NCBI RefSeq assembly: GCF_002056795.1
Contig: NZ_CP020104.1
Location: 4,597,501 to 4,661,500, forward strand
Source: Spirosoma aerolatum
GTDB taxonomy: Bacteria > Bacteroidota > Bacteroidia > Cytophagales > Spirosomataceae
DNA: 64,000 nucleotides
Direction of reading: 5' to 3'
Part shown: positions 43,799 to 52,263 of the stretch, in pieces
Numbering within the stretch: position 1 is the first letter of the stretch
Layout: every line of letters begins with the position of its first letter
Translations under genes and position numbers: made by a program
The notes under the pieces: generated by a model
Told to the model about the DNA's origin: nothing
Databases searched by the model: none
The model's input: only the letters and a program-made list of their open reading frames with translations

Positions 43799-43824
43799 CA
43801 GCCCCTTTGAGTGTAGTAAAGATA
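43799..43824 (-). promoter_or_regulatory. Late promoter-like element with CAAAGGGGCTG leader
   Basis: Reverse strand TATCTTTACTACAC (43811-43824) followed by CAAAGGGGCTG (43799-43809). The second element recurs exactly at 48963-48973 and 52911-52921. Confidence 0.45.
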
Positions 43825-43832
43825 GGGAAAAT

Positions 43833-44575
43833 TTAGCGTTCAGTTCTTGGCTTCTTTCTGTACTCCTCCAGTCTGGCGTACACCTCAAATTCGGTCAGTT
43901 TTTTAGGCTGATGAACGCCCCGTTCTTCTAAGGCTGCAAACAAACTCTCCATCGCTTTTTTATCGGCATCAGCCGCATTGCGTTCGTCGCCGGGCATTAG
44001 TATGTGTGGGCTATTGGTCTCCCCAAAAATAGCAAATTCAATGGCTTTGAGCCGGACAGCGGATTCGTCAGTCGCCTCGATGCCATCAGCGCACAGTGCA
44101 TCGACATATTCCTGATAGCTTATCTGAGCATCCCCTGCAAACCGAGGGAAATAACGGATTCGGTCGTCTGAGAGTTTTTTTTTACGTCATCCAGCACCTG
44201 CTGAATTATAGTGAGCGGAATCTGTAGGGGTTTTAGTATTCGATGCAATCCCTCGGGTGATAGATCAGTAACCGCTACTCCATCGACATCATAAATCAGC
44301 ACACCAAAGCTCAGTTCGTCGGGTGCATAATTCATTCGGATCATGTTGAAGGAAAAAAGCAGATTTTGCAGCGAAACAGCTACATCAGCCCCTCTACCCT
44401 CCGCATTGTATTGCAAAATCAGTCCCAATCGGTCGGCAATGGCTTCGGGCGAAAGGTCGATTTCGGCCGCTTCGATCTGGTAGCGGGTCAGGTACGACCG
44501 TCGCTCAGCAGGAAATTCGTCAAGATCAGAATAATACCGGATTGTCTGTCCAGTGGGTAGGGTTAGGGATTGCAT
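43833..44575 (-). CDS. Tail assembly chaperone GT-type fusion made by -1 frameshift
   Basis: The frame from 44177 to 43833 is open for 114 codons, is rich in charged residues (ADADKKAMESLFAALEERGV...) and has no start codon near its beginning. It is the -1 frame of the gene at 44120-44575. A shift on A-AAA-AAA after Lys133 would give a 247-residue fusion. In lambda and many siphoviruses gpG/gpGT are made this way and help load tail-tube subunits on the tape measure. Confidence 0.75.
44120..44575 (-). CDS. Tail assembly chaperone, G-type short product
   Basis: A 151-residue protein (MQSLTLPTGQTIRYYSDLDE...) upstream of the tape measure region. It ends 18 codons after a nine-A slippery tract. 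The centre (NMIRMNYAPDELSFGVLIYDVDG) is hydrophobic/acidic, as in phage chaperone proteins. Most ribosomes would make this form; a fraction would shift to the fusion. Confidence 0.75.
   Translation of the reverse strand: MQSLTLPTGQTIRYYSDLDEFPAERRSYLTRYQIEAAEIDLSPEAIADRLGLILQYNAEGRGADVAVSLQNLLFSFNMIRMNYAPDELSFGVLIYDVDGVAVTDLSPEGLHRILKPLQIPLTIIQQVLDDVKKNSQTTESVISLGLQGMLR
44175..44183 (-). other. Ribosomal frameshift slippery site (nine A)
   Basis: Reverse strand reads GTA-AAA-AAA-AAC in the G frame, containing the canonical A-AAA-AAA heptamer. Shifting by -1 joins the 114-codon downstream frame exactly. Confidence 0.72.
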
Positions 44576-44949
44576 GGTATGGTTAGTTTGGCTCTATGGA
44601 AAATCTCTGATGTAATATAGCCAACCATATAAGCAAAAGCTTCATCACTGTCCATTGATAACTTAATTCCGATTTTCTCAAACAGGAAATGAACGCAGTG
44701 GAATATTTCGTGCGATAAAACACCAAACTCAAACGGGGTTTCTGGTAGGTGTGGCAGGCGAAGTAGGGTTGCACCGTTGCTAAACATTACCGTTCTACCC
44801 TTACCAACAATCTCATAAACATCCGTCTGTTCAATATCCAGTCGACTTAAGTTTGTTTTCGAAAGCCGCTTTTTTACCGTTTCTGTGTCTTCGCCAATTG
44901 ACACCATCAAATCAAATGGGTATACGCCGTACGAAATAATAAAATTCAT
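44563..44949 (-). CDS. Small HExxH metallopeptidase-like protein
   Basis: A 128-residue protein with the zinc-binding motif HEIFH at residues 80-84 and a downstream acidic residue (Glu103 in SDEAFAYM), the layout of a minimal gluzincin. There is no signal peptide. It overlaps the chaperone gene by 13 bases. It may process a virion protein; this is inference from motif and position. Confidence 0.7.
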   Translation of the reverse strand: MNFIISYGVYPFDLMVSIGEDTETVKKRLSKTNLSRLDIEQTDVYEIVGKGRTVMFSNGATLLRLPHLPETPFEFGVLSHEIFHCVHFLFEKIGIKLSMDSDEAFAYMVGYITSEIFHRAKLTIPCNP

Positions 44950-45269
44950 TCTGGTTGAATAATTATACTACAGAAAAAGGCTGACAGGGTTGCGATGGCC
45001 AGTGCGCTAATGGCTGAAATGATAACCACCCAGGCATCGCTTGTGGTAGGTGTGTATGAAAAAGAAAAATGTTCACCTATTGTCATTTCAAAATAATATA
45101 ATGAACCCAGAAATGACGTCCAGGCGCTCATACAGAAATAACAGTCCGCTGGCGGCATCCAGTTCTTGCGGTACACACTATACCAAGCCAGAAAGCCCCA
45201 TTTGGTTAGACAGAATAGGACGCCTGCAATGGTCAGCGCCGACAGGGTGACAAATTCTAGGAGTTGCAT
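44946..45269 (-). CDS. Membrane protein with C-x2-C motif (DUF1360-like)
   Basis: A 107-residue protein with three membrane segments and the motif CYFCMSAWTSFLG, resembling DUF1360-type phage or spore-coat membrane proteins. It overlaps both neighbours by 4 and 13 bases. Role unknown; unusual inside a head-tail gene cluster. Confidence 0.65.
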   Translation of the reverse strand: MQLLEFVTLSALTIAGVLFCLTKWGFLAWYSVYRKNWMPPADCYFCMSAWTSFLGSLYYFEMTIGEHFSFSYTPTTSDAWVVIISAISALAIATLSAFFCSIIIQPE

Positions 45270-45817
45270 AAACTTTCGACAACGGTTAAGGTGCCCTCAA
45301 TTCGTAAACCAACAAATGGATTCATCAGATACCCATGATTCGTGAAATCGTAATCCAGATCGCGAAACACGCGGGTTGCAAGTTGATCTTCGATGGATTC
45401 AGTTTGCCAGTCAAAACAGGAGCCAAGCGCCGTTTCTATGGCCAACTGCACCTGTTCCCGTGAAAAAGCCTGCTTGCTGGAATCCCACCACGCCAGTAGC
45501 GCCAATGGGTACTGTTTGGTTTGTGTTTGGGTTTGAATCACCCAGCCAGGCTCTGGATTGACAACCTTGACAGCGCCAGTTGTTACAAAAAACAGCAATC
45601 CCCCTTTCTTTTGGTCAGGCAGGATTGGAATAGATCGTTTCTTGGTTTGGTCCCAGTAAACAGGCAGCTTGCGGGGTTTGTCCTTGTCGATTGATACCAG
45701 ATTATCAACCCCTTTCACCATCTCAATACGAAGTCGGCCGTACACCTGGGTAAACACATTGATTTGAGCTTGAATGGAGTCCAGTATCGGCAATAGGGCC
45801 GCGTCAAGGTTTGTCAT
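45257..45817 (-). CDS. Head-tail joining / tail completion candidate
   Basis: A 186-residue soluble protein (MTNLDAALLPILDSIQAQIN...). Its position between the 133-residue gene and the chaperone module is that of tail-terminator or completion proteins. It overlaps the upstream gene by 4 bases. No family is recognised. Confidence 0.6.
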   Translation of the reverse strand: MTNLDAALLPILDSIQAQINVFTQVYGRLRIEMVKGVDNLVSIDKDKPRKLPVYWDQTKKRSIPILPDQKKGGLLFFVTTGAVKVVNPEPGWVIQTQTQTKQYPLALLAWWDSSKQAFSREQVQLAIETALGSCFDWQTESIEDQLATRVFRDLDYDFTNHGYLMNPFVGLRIEGTLTVVESLCNS

Positions 45818-46215
45818 ATCCGATCGTCAATTTCTGTAATTAGAGCATCCTGCAACCATTCGCCTACTTCCTCCTCATCCTGATCTGGAACCCCTAAAAT
45901 ATCCTCGCCATATTTTGTCTGTAGCTTTTCGGTTTTCGAATCCGTTGCATTGATAATAAAACCGCCCGTTTCCGGGTCAACCTGGAATGAATCACGAAAA
46001 GCGCCAGTCAAATCCAGATCGACAGGACGTAAACGTCCTTTGTATTTGATGCTGCTGTACTGGCCTAAATCGCTACCATCACTTCTAAGCCCCTTATCCA
46101 GTTGTTTCCGGTTAAAATCCGTGATTTGCGCTTCATGCTGCATAACCGTTTGCTCACAAACCTGTTCCAGGTCAATGTCAGCTATACGGTCGAGTTGGTC
46201 AAGAATAGCAATCAT
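45814..46215 (-). CDS. Head-tail connector candidate
   Basis: A 133-residue acidic protein (MIAILDQLDRIADIDLEQVC ... TDSKTEKLQTKYGEDILGVPD). The size and the 'TDFNRKQLDKGLRSDGSDLG' type of segment recall phage virion-morphogenesis proteins. It overlaps its neighbours by 4 bases. The role is inferred from position. Confidence 0.6.
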   Translation of the reverse strand: MIAILDQLDRIADIDLEQVCEQTVMQHEAQITDFNRKQLDKGLRSDGSDLGQYSSIKYKGRLRPVDLDLTGAFRDSFQVDPETGGFIINATDSKTEKLQTKYGEDILGVPDQDEEEVGEWLQDALITEIDDRI

Positions 46216-47363
46216 CGACGATTGGGGTTAAATACCGTACGGCGCACGGGCATGGTTGCCGATCTTGTATCAGGCAAACAGCGAGCCGATAAGCCTGATA
46301 AATCAATATCCAGCGCATCAAGTAGCTTTTCCAGTTTCGCTTCCTCTCCATTTTTGAGCGCAAACATTGCATTCTGACGCACCTGCTGTTCCAGTGTAGT
46401 GATTTGCTGCGAGTAAGCAATCTCGCTGAGCAGTTTAACAATAACCTGCTGACGAATAGCCTCAGCGAGTTGCATCTGCTGGCTAATAATCAGACTACCA
46501 AAATCACACCCTACAGCCAGTGCCAGATTTAAACCGTAGTTCATATCGTCGATTGAGTCGAAGGGGTCGCCTTCGTTATCCCGACGAACCGCCTTAACGG
46601 AAATAAATGACCGCCAGCGATTCCACAGCGTAGTATCAGGTGGATAACAGCCGCCACAGCTATAGTTTCCAATTGATTTGGCCCGGCGAATGGCTTGAAC
46701 GCCATCAGGCAGGTTATCTTCAAAATAACCAATATAGTAGTACGATGCGCCTGACAGGGTTAAATTAATCGTAGCCCACTGCATCCGGTTGGAATTGGTT
46801 GTACTGACCGTTGTTTTCTGTACCAAGTTACCATCACCCATCTGCACGTAAATTGGCAAATCGGTAACGGGTCCGGTAAACTGTAAGCCCAGTTTTCTCG
46901 GTAACAGGGCTAGCTCCTCATCGTTAGTGATTAACTGAAGCCCTACGAACCGACCTGCGGGCTGAATCAGATCCGAAATACTTCCTTCGCCGTCGTAAAG
47001 CTGCGTTAGTGGTAGTAGGCTTTTGACTTCATAACGCAATAGTTTTCGGGTCCGAAGTGCGCTCAGTACATCGGCGATGGCCCCGTCGATTGTATCCCGA
47101 ATTAAAAACGATAGTAAAGTATCAACAGCTTCGGCTTCCGAATTACTATCTGATTCATCATTAGGTTCGGAGCTTCGCGTAATGGTATCAACAGCTACAT
47201 TATTAAGAATTTTAGCCGTAATCAGCGGGTGTGCTTTATCGATCCACAGCCCGGAGCGACAAATCGTTAAGTCAGCAGCCAGTGGCTCCATCGATGCGTC
47301 CATATGGGGCCGGAATCCAACCAGGCCGCGCAGGGCTTCAGTTACCGCAGTGACGTTGTACAT
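46212..47363 (-). CDS. Virion structural protein of unknown function
   Basis: A 383-residue protein downstream of the capsid gene. The ATG at 47363 (MYNVTAVTEALRGLVGFRPH) is chosen over a TTG 12 codons upstream. It is a mixed alpha/beta protein with a helical C-terminus (QMQLAEAIRQQVIVKLLSEI). Its large size suggests a structural or connector role; no family is recognised. Confidence 0.62.
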   Translation of the reverse strand: MYNVTAVTEALRGLVGFRPHMDASMEPLAADLTICRSGLWIDKAHPLITAKILNNVAVDTITRSSEPNDESDSNSEAEAVDTLLSFLIRDTIDGAIADVLSALRTRKLLRYEVKSLLPLTQLYDGEGSISDLIQPAGRFVGLQLITNDEELALLPRKLGLQFTGPVTDLPIYVQMGDGNLVQKTTVSTTNSNRMQWATINLTLSGASYYYIGYFEDNLPDGVQAIRRAKSIGNYSCGGCYPPDTTLWNRWRSFISVKAVRRDNEGDPFDSIDDMNYGLNLALAVGCDFGSLIISQQMQLAEAIRQQVIVKLLSEIAYSQQITTLEQQVRQNAMFALKNGEEAKLEKLLDALDIDLSGLSARCLPDTRSATMPVRRTVFNPNRR

Positions 47364-47443
47364 AATCGGCGTGCTTTTCACCCAAAAACCCCGCACCAAT
47401 GACGGTAGCGGGGGCTTTGAGTAGTAATCTTTTGAGTAACCTT

Positions 47444-47821
47444 TTACCTGTCTAAATTATCGTCGAGCCACTTTCGATTCAGACTGTCCTTTGTCGCTGT
47501 TGTACTGCTAACTCCTGAAATAGTTAAGGTATTCGCCCGACCTGACCAGATAACTGCACCGTCACCTGTTTGAATAACGGCTACATTCGCCCCGAAATTG
47601 GTCTTATCCGCTACGATACGGGTCGTACCCTTGGTAACCGAAACTGCCCGGCCGGCCGTGCCATTCTGAAAGGTAATTTTATTTGTGGCCGTCGTTGAAA
47701 ATACCCGCGTTGCAGTAGGGATAACCTGTTTGGACGGGGGTACGACGACACTTTGAGCAAAAACGCCAGCGCTAAGCAGTATCAAACAGCCTAACAGGGC
47801 ATAAACAATGGCTTTTTTCAT
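47444..47821 (-). CDS. Exported small protein next to the capsid gene
   Basis: A 125-residue protein with a strong Sec signal peptide (KKAIVYALLGCLILLSAGVFA, cleavage before QS). The mature part is Thr/Val/Ala-rich and beta-like (VSVTKGTTRIVADKTNFGANV). A signal peptide within the head gene cluster is unusual. It may be a lysogen surface protein or a virion protein with a hydrophobic anchor. Confidence 0.68.
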   Translation of the reverse strand: MKKAIVYALLGCLILLSAGVFAQSVVVPPSKQVIPTATRVFSTTATNKITFQNGTAGRAVSVTKGTTRIVADKTNFGANVAVIQTGDGAVIWSGRANTLTISGVSSTTATKDSLNRKWLDDNLDR

Positions 47822-47854
47822 GGATATGATTGCTTAAAATGAAACAATAAAACG

Positions 47855-47877
47855 AGGAGTCCGATTACCAGACTCCT
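47855..47877 (-). terminator. Terminator after the capsid gene
   Basis: Reverse strand AGGAGTC, 9-base loop and GACTCCT, followed by CGTTTTATT. It lies 8 bases after the capsid stop codon. Confidence 0.65.
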
Positions 47878-47884
47878 TCATTCG

Positions 47885-48931
47885 TTAGATAACAGCAGGA
47901 GCCAGATTGTACTTGATAATCGGCGATTCACCCACTACCGACGTGTACGACTTCTGGAGCGACGGATCGATCGTGTATTCGTAGATGTCGTAGTAGACAG
48001 GCTCAGTCGCGCCCCCGGTACCAATCGTTTTCTCCTGACACTTTGATTGGTAGTGGACGCTGGCGTTGAAATAACCAAACATCGGATCTTTCTCGCTCCA
48101 CCAGAAATCCTGACCCGCTACCTGTACCTTGCGATTACGCGCATTTGGGGTTAGCCAGTGGTAAATACCCACAGCGCCAACCGGAAACAGGTAATGCGTT
48201 TCCTGATAACCCGAATCCGGAGTCAGGAAATTCGATGGATACGGATCAGCGCCACCGACGAACATCGCCTGATTGACTGCATTGTTGGCTCCATTGGCCC
48301 CCATGCGGTAACGGGTCACCATCGACGCGCCCGACATAACATCCAGCAATTTACCATTTGCTGACAGCAGGTTACGACCTGTCACGTAACGATATGCTGA
48401 ATAGAAATCCATGCCGATCACACCCACGTAAGCCGCACTATCCTGGGTAAAGAAGTTTGGTTCAGCTACCAGCGACGTGCTTTTGTTAGCCTCCAGGTAG
48501 TTAACGCAGTTGATTTCCATGAACGCATACCAGGCATGCCAGGCGTGATACATCAGATCAGACAGCAAATCCACGTAGCGAACGTAGTTCTGATCCAGCA
48601 TTTCAGTTGGCACTTTCACCCGGAAACCTTTTGTGGTAAACGTAATTACCACCATGTCCGTACTGGCCTCCTGACCGTCCAGATCGCAAATCCGACCGTC
48701 GACCAGGTTGATGGCAACCCGTTTGATTACCGGGATCTGGTACGGACGCTCAAACGATTGCTTCTCCTGGTTGATGTCGGTTTGCGACAACAGCGAAGGA
48801 GACGACCGAATAAAGGCCGCCAGTGCATTGTATTCATCTTTCCGCTGCTCGAATTCTAGCGATGCGGTGTTGTAACGGCCGACCGCTGCGGTATAGGCAG
48901 TCGGCAGGGTAAGTGGCAAGCCTGCTGGCAT
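47885..48931 (-). CDS. Major capsid protein
   Basis: A 348-residue protein directly after the scaffold gene and before a terminator, the position and expression pattern of the major head protein. It is mixed alpha/beta, with a long helix-rich N-terminus and a P-domain-like segment (DMVVITFTTKGFRVKVPTEM). The leader contains CAAAGGGGCTG (48963-48973), shared with two other structural genes. The exact HK97-fold subgroup cannot be seen. Confidence 0.78.
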   Translation of the reverse strand: MPAGLPLTLPTAYTAAVGRYNTASLEFEQRKDEYNALAAFIRSSPSLLSQTDINQEKQSFERPYQIPVIKRVAINLVDGRICDLDGQEASTDMVVITFTTKGFRVKVPTEMLDQNYVRYVDLLSDLMYHAWHAWYAFMEINCVNYLEANKSTSLVAEPNFFTQDSAAYVGVIGMDFYSAYRYVTGRNLLSANGKLLDVMSGASMVTRYRMGANGANNAVNQAMFVGGADPYPSNFLTPDSGYQETHYLFPVGAVGIYHWLTPNARNRKVQVAGQDFWWSEKDPMFGYFNASVHYQSKCQEKTIGTGGATEPVYYDIYEYTIDPSLQKSYTSVVGESPIIKYNLAPAVI

Positions 48932-49069
48932 GACAGTGTGAGGTTATGACGCTCACCCATGACAGCCCCTTTGCGCTGGGTTTGAAGTCGGTTAAACATT
49001 GGACTAAACGATAAAAAAAGCCTCCTCGTCCACCCCTTGGACACAAGCGAACCGCATTCGATGCGGGTA

Positions 49070-49879
49070 CTATTTAATCATATACTGTACTTTGCGCTTT
49101 TGCACCTCCGCCGTAAATTCAGGCCCCGGCATAAACCCTTCCGCAATCAATTCGGCCCCGATCTCGTCAACATTCGTTGGAATGGCCTTATTGGTATTGG
49201 CTGGTTTCGGCGGCTTATTTGGGCCTTCAGGCGCTGGCTGTTCAACTTTTAAAAATGGTTTGAACTGGGTTTCCAGAAATTTAGCTGCTGCCATCGGTGC
49301 TCCCGTTGTTGTATCGATTACATCAATGAGTGCTCCGTTATCGGCCAGTTTCTGAAAGATAATATTACGGCCTTCAATCCGGTGCGGCAAACTCAGGGCG
49401 CGCATCACCAGCAATTCACGCTGCGACTCCAGCGATTCAGGTGATACATTAAGATTCAGGCCCCCAATCGCATTGACCAGCGAAATCTCAGCGATAGTCT
49501 GATCTTTCGACGTCAACTGCGTTTGGTAGTCGGTCTTGATCTTATCAACATCCGGATTAGCTTTAGCCTGATCGCGAAGCGTGGCGGCTGCACGCTTCAA
49601 GTAATCATACCATTTCTCATCCTTGTTTTGCTTGGGAATACCCGTCGAATCAAAAATATCCTGATCCGTACGTAGGCCGATTTCGGATACTTTATCGGCG
49701 ATAACCTTCGAAACAATTGGACCTAAAAATGGGTCCTTTTCGGCCTGGGCCTTGTCAAACTGATACCCCTTATCGAAGACGTGGTAACCCAGCGACTGTA
49801 AATTCGACACCGCAGCATTGGGATCAAATGTGGGCGTTGGCGCAGGCGCTGGAGCCGGTGGTGTTTCAAGTTCTGGCAT
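49070..49879 (-). CDS. Scaffolding protein candidate
   Basis: A 269-residue protein just upstream of the capsid gene. It has a Pro-rich N-terminus (PPAPAPAPTPT), a coiled-coil/acidic centre (DKIKTDYQTQLTSKDQTIAE) and a Pro/Lys linker near residue 220, then a basic C-terminus. Order and composition match phage scaffolds. A CGCTAATTCTAAAA motif (one mismatch) lies 12 bases before its start. Confidence 0.72.
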   Translation of the reverse strand: MPELETPPAPAPAPTPTFDPNAAVSNLQSLGYHVFDKGYQFDKAQAEKDPFLGPIVSKVIADKVSEIGLRTDQDIFDSTGIPKQNKDEKWYDYLKRAAATLRDQAKANPDVDKIKTDYQTQLTSKDQTIAEISLVNAIGGLNLNVSPESLESQRELLVMRALSLPHRIEGRNIIFQKLADNGALIDVIDTTTGAPMAAAKFLETQFKPFLKVEQPAPEGPNKPPKPANTNKAIPTNVDEIGAELIAEGFMPGPEFTAEVQKRKVQYMIK

Positions 49880-49890
49880 TAAGCTTTATG

Positions 49891-49904
49891 TTTTAGAATT
49901 AGCG
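49891..49904 (-). promoter_or_regulatory. Leader motif variant CGCTAATTCTAAAA
   Basis: Reverse strand copy with one mismatch to CACTAATTCTAAAA, upstream of the scaffold gene start at 49879. Confidence 0.5.
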
Positions 49905-49942
49905 TTATTTATTGCGAATTTATCAACAAAAACTATCTATTG

Positions 49943-50419
49943 TCACTTGTTTCGCAAATCTTCCGTGATTTTATAGCTAATCCCTAAATTTTCAAAGCCC
50001 GAACGACCTCGATCGTCTTTGGCATTGAGTTGATCGAATTTATCTGAATCGTAGTACTGCTTTTGCTTGTCGATCTTGATGGTTTCACCACTGACCGATG
50101 TTGTGCGCCACTGATCAACCCAAACCCCACCTCTTCCGGTGACTGGTTTAACTGTGGCTGTTGTTACTACTGGGGCCACTATATGTGCTTTGGCTGTTAA
50201 TTCAGCATTTTGCTTTTCCAGCGCATCGAGTCGCTCCTGCATTTTGGCAAAGGCAGCCGGATCGATCGCGGGTGCCTGCTGTTGGGGGGGGATCGGATCA
50301 ATTTCGGGTGCTGGCTCTGTTGGTGTAGTGGTTGGCGCTGGATTTTGGCCCTCAGTTGGCGCTACTGTTGGTTGCGGAACTGTTGGCTCCGGCGGGTTCT
50401 GGTTTCGTGTATTGGACAT
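49943..50419 (-). CDS. Pro-rich coiled-coil protein of the head region
   Basis: A 158-residue protein: residues 1-60 are Pro/Thr/Gln-rich and disordered, 60-80 a coiled coil (FAKMQERLDALEKQNAELTA), and the rest a small globular domain. The ATG at 50419 is chosen over one ten codons earlier. It overlaps the portal 3' end by 68 bases. It may be a second scaffold or portal-associated protein. Confidence 0.6.
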   Translation of the reverse strand: MSNTRNQNPPEPTVPQPTVAPTEGQNPAPTTTPTEPAPEIDPIPPQQQAPAIDPAAFAKMQERLDALEKQNAELTAKAHIVAPVVTTATVKPVTGRGGVWVDQWRTTSVSGETIKIDKQKQYYDSDKFDQLNAKDDRGRSGFENLGISYKITEDLRNK

Positions 50420-52067
50420 GACTGTATAGGTATTGTTTAAATTTATCAATGCGTGTTGGATACGGCAGGGCAGAGCCGAGCTCAGAGACGTCTGCCCCGT
50501 ATTCGCGCTCCATCTCGCTGATGAGGTCTAAAAAATTGACTTTGACAGCCAGCTTTTCGCCATCAATCAGGCCCAGTGCGACAAGGCCCGTCAGCGAACT
50601 GATGGGCTGTTCGCGAAGTGGTTCCAGGTCCAGTAGTATCTGGGAGCGGGTCGCATCCCCGCCTGATCGGAGCCGAAAGGATTGGATGCGCTCAATTTTT
50701 TCCAGTAAGACCGTTTGTGGAGAACCAGCTGTTCGGGCCTTTGCCAAACTATCCCATAGCTCGGTTTCGGTTTGTAGGTAGAAGTCACTCCCGAAACTAA
50801 AACTCACTTTTACTCGCCCAACGCCATACCGCAGATCGGCTTTGGTTTGCAGCGAGTGGGTTCGGGCGGCTGACAGGTGGCGTGATAAGTACAACAGCAC
50901 ATTTTCCATGCTGGTAAAGGTGCCCGTTGCCTGCTTTTCATTAACGGCTTTATTCATCAGTACCGACTCACCACCTTTTCCAATCAGGTACTTGAGCAGT
51001 TCATCATAGAGCATCTGCCGATCTTCCTGATGAAATTTGAGTGTGTCGGTCGACGGCTCCACAATGCCAACAGGCGGCACTTTCAAGTCCCCGCCTGGTG
51101 GAATGCGCCAGAAATCACCCGGTGCTATAAATGAATTGCCGCCCGATGGCCGATCGGCTTCGCAAGCCCCCATAAAGCCAGCATCCGGCGTCCCGTCTGC
51201 GTTAGTCGGAACAGTGGGTGTTCTTGTTGGCAGGTCGTCCGCTGTTTCGGCTCCGTAGTAGATAGGAATAGCCCCGTAGAGCTTGAACATATCGTACAGC
51301 ACGTGAATCAGGGCGTACCAATCCAGTGCAGACAGGATTTCGTCAATGATTGACGCAGAGGCAATCGGATGATTAAGAATGCGTTCATCCCAAAGCTTGC
51401 GAACCGGACAATACCCTAGATTATGGGCAAAAACAATCGGCTTGGCATAACCCGAATCCCCTTCGTTGCTTTTCACAAACACCCGGTAAGACTGATCGTC
51501 GATAACGACAGCCGAACCATCGGCGGCATGATAGGCAATACACTCAGCCGTCGAGTCGGGCTTTAGCTCCAGACTAATAACAGAATCCAGCGCGACCCGG
51601 AAGTGAATGGGCCGAGGCTTTCCAGTTCCCGGCGCCAAATCCTCAATAAGTAAATCTTCGTGGGATTCAAACAAAGCCGCAATCGCTTCATCGCGCCAGA
51701 AATCAGGCTCCTTGATTTCTTCCAGGTAGGCCAGAAAATCTGCTTCAACACCTTCAGGACCAACAATGGTCAGTTTAGGGTTGACGGCGTCGAACAGCTT
51801 CATGAAGGCGTCCTGGGCCTCGGCCAGCAGACGGGTTGTCGGTACTGGAAATGGAAAGATGGTATCGAATAAATCGCGCTTATCATCCACCAGGATCATG
51901 CCGAACACCCACCGCTTGAACGTTGGCCAGTAAGCCGATGCCGCTTTATCCCGAACCGATAGCCCGTGAAATCGCACCCGATTCTGCCAGCGTAAAGCCT
52001 CAGCTTTTTCGCTCAGATGTTTCGGATTCGTTAGCAGATTTAGGGCGTCGGCGTCGGAGAGAACCAT
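50352..52067 (-). CDS. Portal protein
   Basis: A 571-residue protein between the terminase genes and the capsid gene, with the size of a phage portal. Features include an alpha-helical N-terminus and an acidic clip/wing region. A long region resembles dodecameric portals (LLAEAQDAFMKLFDAV, ILSALDWYALIHVLYDM, MLYDELLKYLIGKGG). It should form the DNA entry ring at one capsid vertex. The C-terminus is Ser/Asn/Ala-rich. Confidence 0.75.
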   Translation of the reverse strand: MVLSDADALNLLTNPKHLSEKAEALRWQNRVRFHGLSVRDKAASAYWPTFKRWVFGMILVDDKRDLFDTIFPFPVPTTRLLAEAQDAFMKLFDAVNPKLTIVGPEGVEADFLAYLEEIKEPDFWRDEAIAALFESHEDLLIEDLAPGTGKPRPIHFRVALDSVISLELKPDSTAECIAYHAADGSAVVIDDQSYRVFVKSNEGDSGYAKPIVFAHNLGYCPVRKLWDERILNHPIASASIIDEILSALDWYALIHVLYDMFKLYGAIPIYYGAETADDLPTRTPTVPTNADGTPDAGFMGACEADRPSGGNSFIAPGDFWRIPPGGDLKVPPVGIVEPSTDTLKFHQEDRQMLYDELLKYLIGKGGESVLMNKAVNEKQATGTFTSMENVLLYLSRHLSAARTHSLQTKADLRYGVGRVKVSFSFGSDFYLQTETELWDSLAKARTAGSPQTVLLEKIERIQSFRLRSGGDATRSQILLDLEPLREQPISSLTGLVALGLIDGEKLAVKVNFLDLISEMEREYGADVSELGSALPYPTRIDKFKQYLYSHVQYTKPEPAGANSSATNSSAN

Positions 52068-52212
52068 TTACAAATTCAAAAGGGGATTTGTCTGGAAGCG
52101 AATAATCGCCAAACTTGTGCTGCGCTTCAATTTTCAGAATGTTTTCTGCCTTCTGAAGCGAATACGTCTTTTTACCCGATCGGGTCTTTAACTCAACTGT
52201 ATCAGCCGCCAT
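52000..52212 (-). CDS. Small basic protein overlapping the portal start
   Basis: A 70-residue basic protein (MAADTVELKTRSGKKTYSLQ...). It ends inside the portal gene by 68 bases in another frame and follows a strong terminator. No family is recognised. Confidence 0.55.
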   Translation of the reverse strand: MAADTVELKTRSGKKTYSLQKAENILKIEAQHKFGDYSLPDKSPFEFVNGSLRRRRPKSANESETSERKS

Positions 52213-52227
52213 CGCGTAAACAGATAT

Positions 52228-52257
52228 AACCCTGCATAGAATCTACTATGCAGGGTT
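52228..52257 (-). terminator. Terminator after the putative tail-tube gene
   Basis: AACCCTGCATAG, 6-base loop and CTATGCAGGGTT: a perfect 12-bp stem 6 bases after the preceding stop codon. Transcription of the next genes would need another promoter or antitermination. Confidence 0.8.
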
Positions 52258-52263
52258 GAGTGA

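Noticed and set aside
49001..49066. Terminator-like hairpins between scaffold and capsid genes (for example CCGCAT-TCG-ATGCGG)
   Set aside because: Stems are short, the T run belongs to a different hairpin, and the two genes are expected to be co-expressed. Evidence is too weak for a feature.
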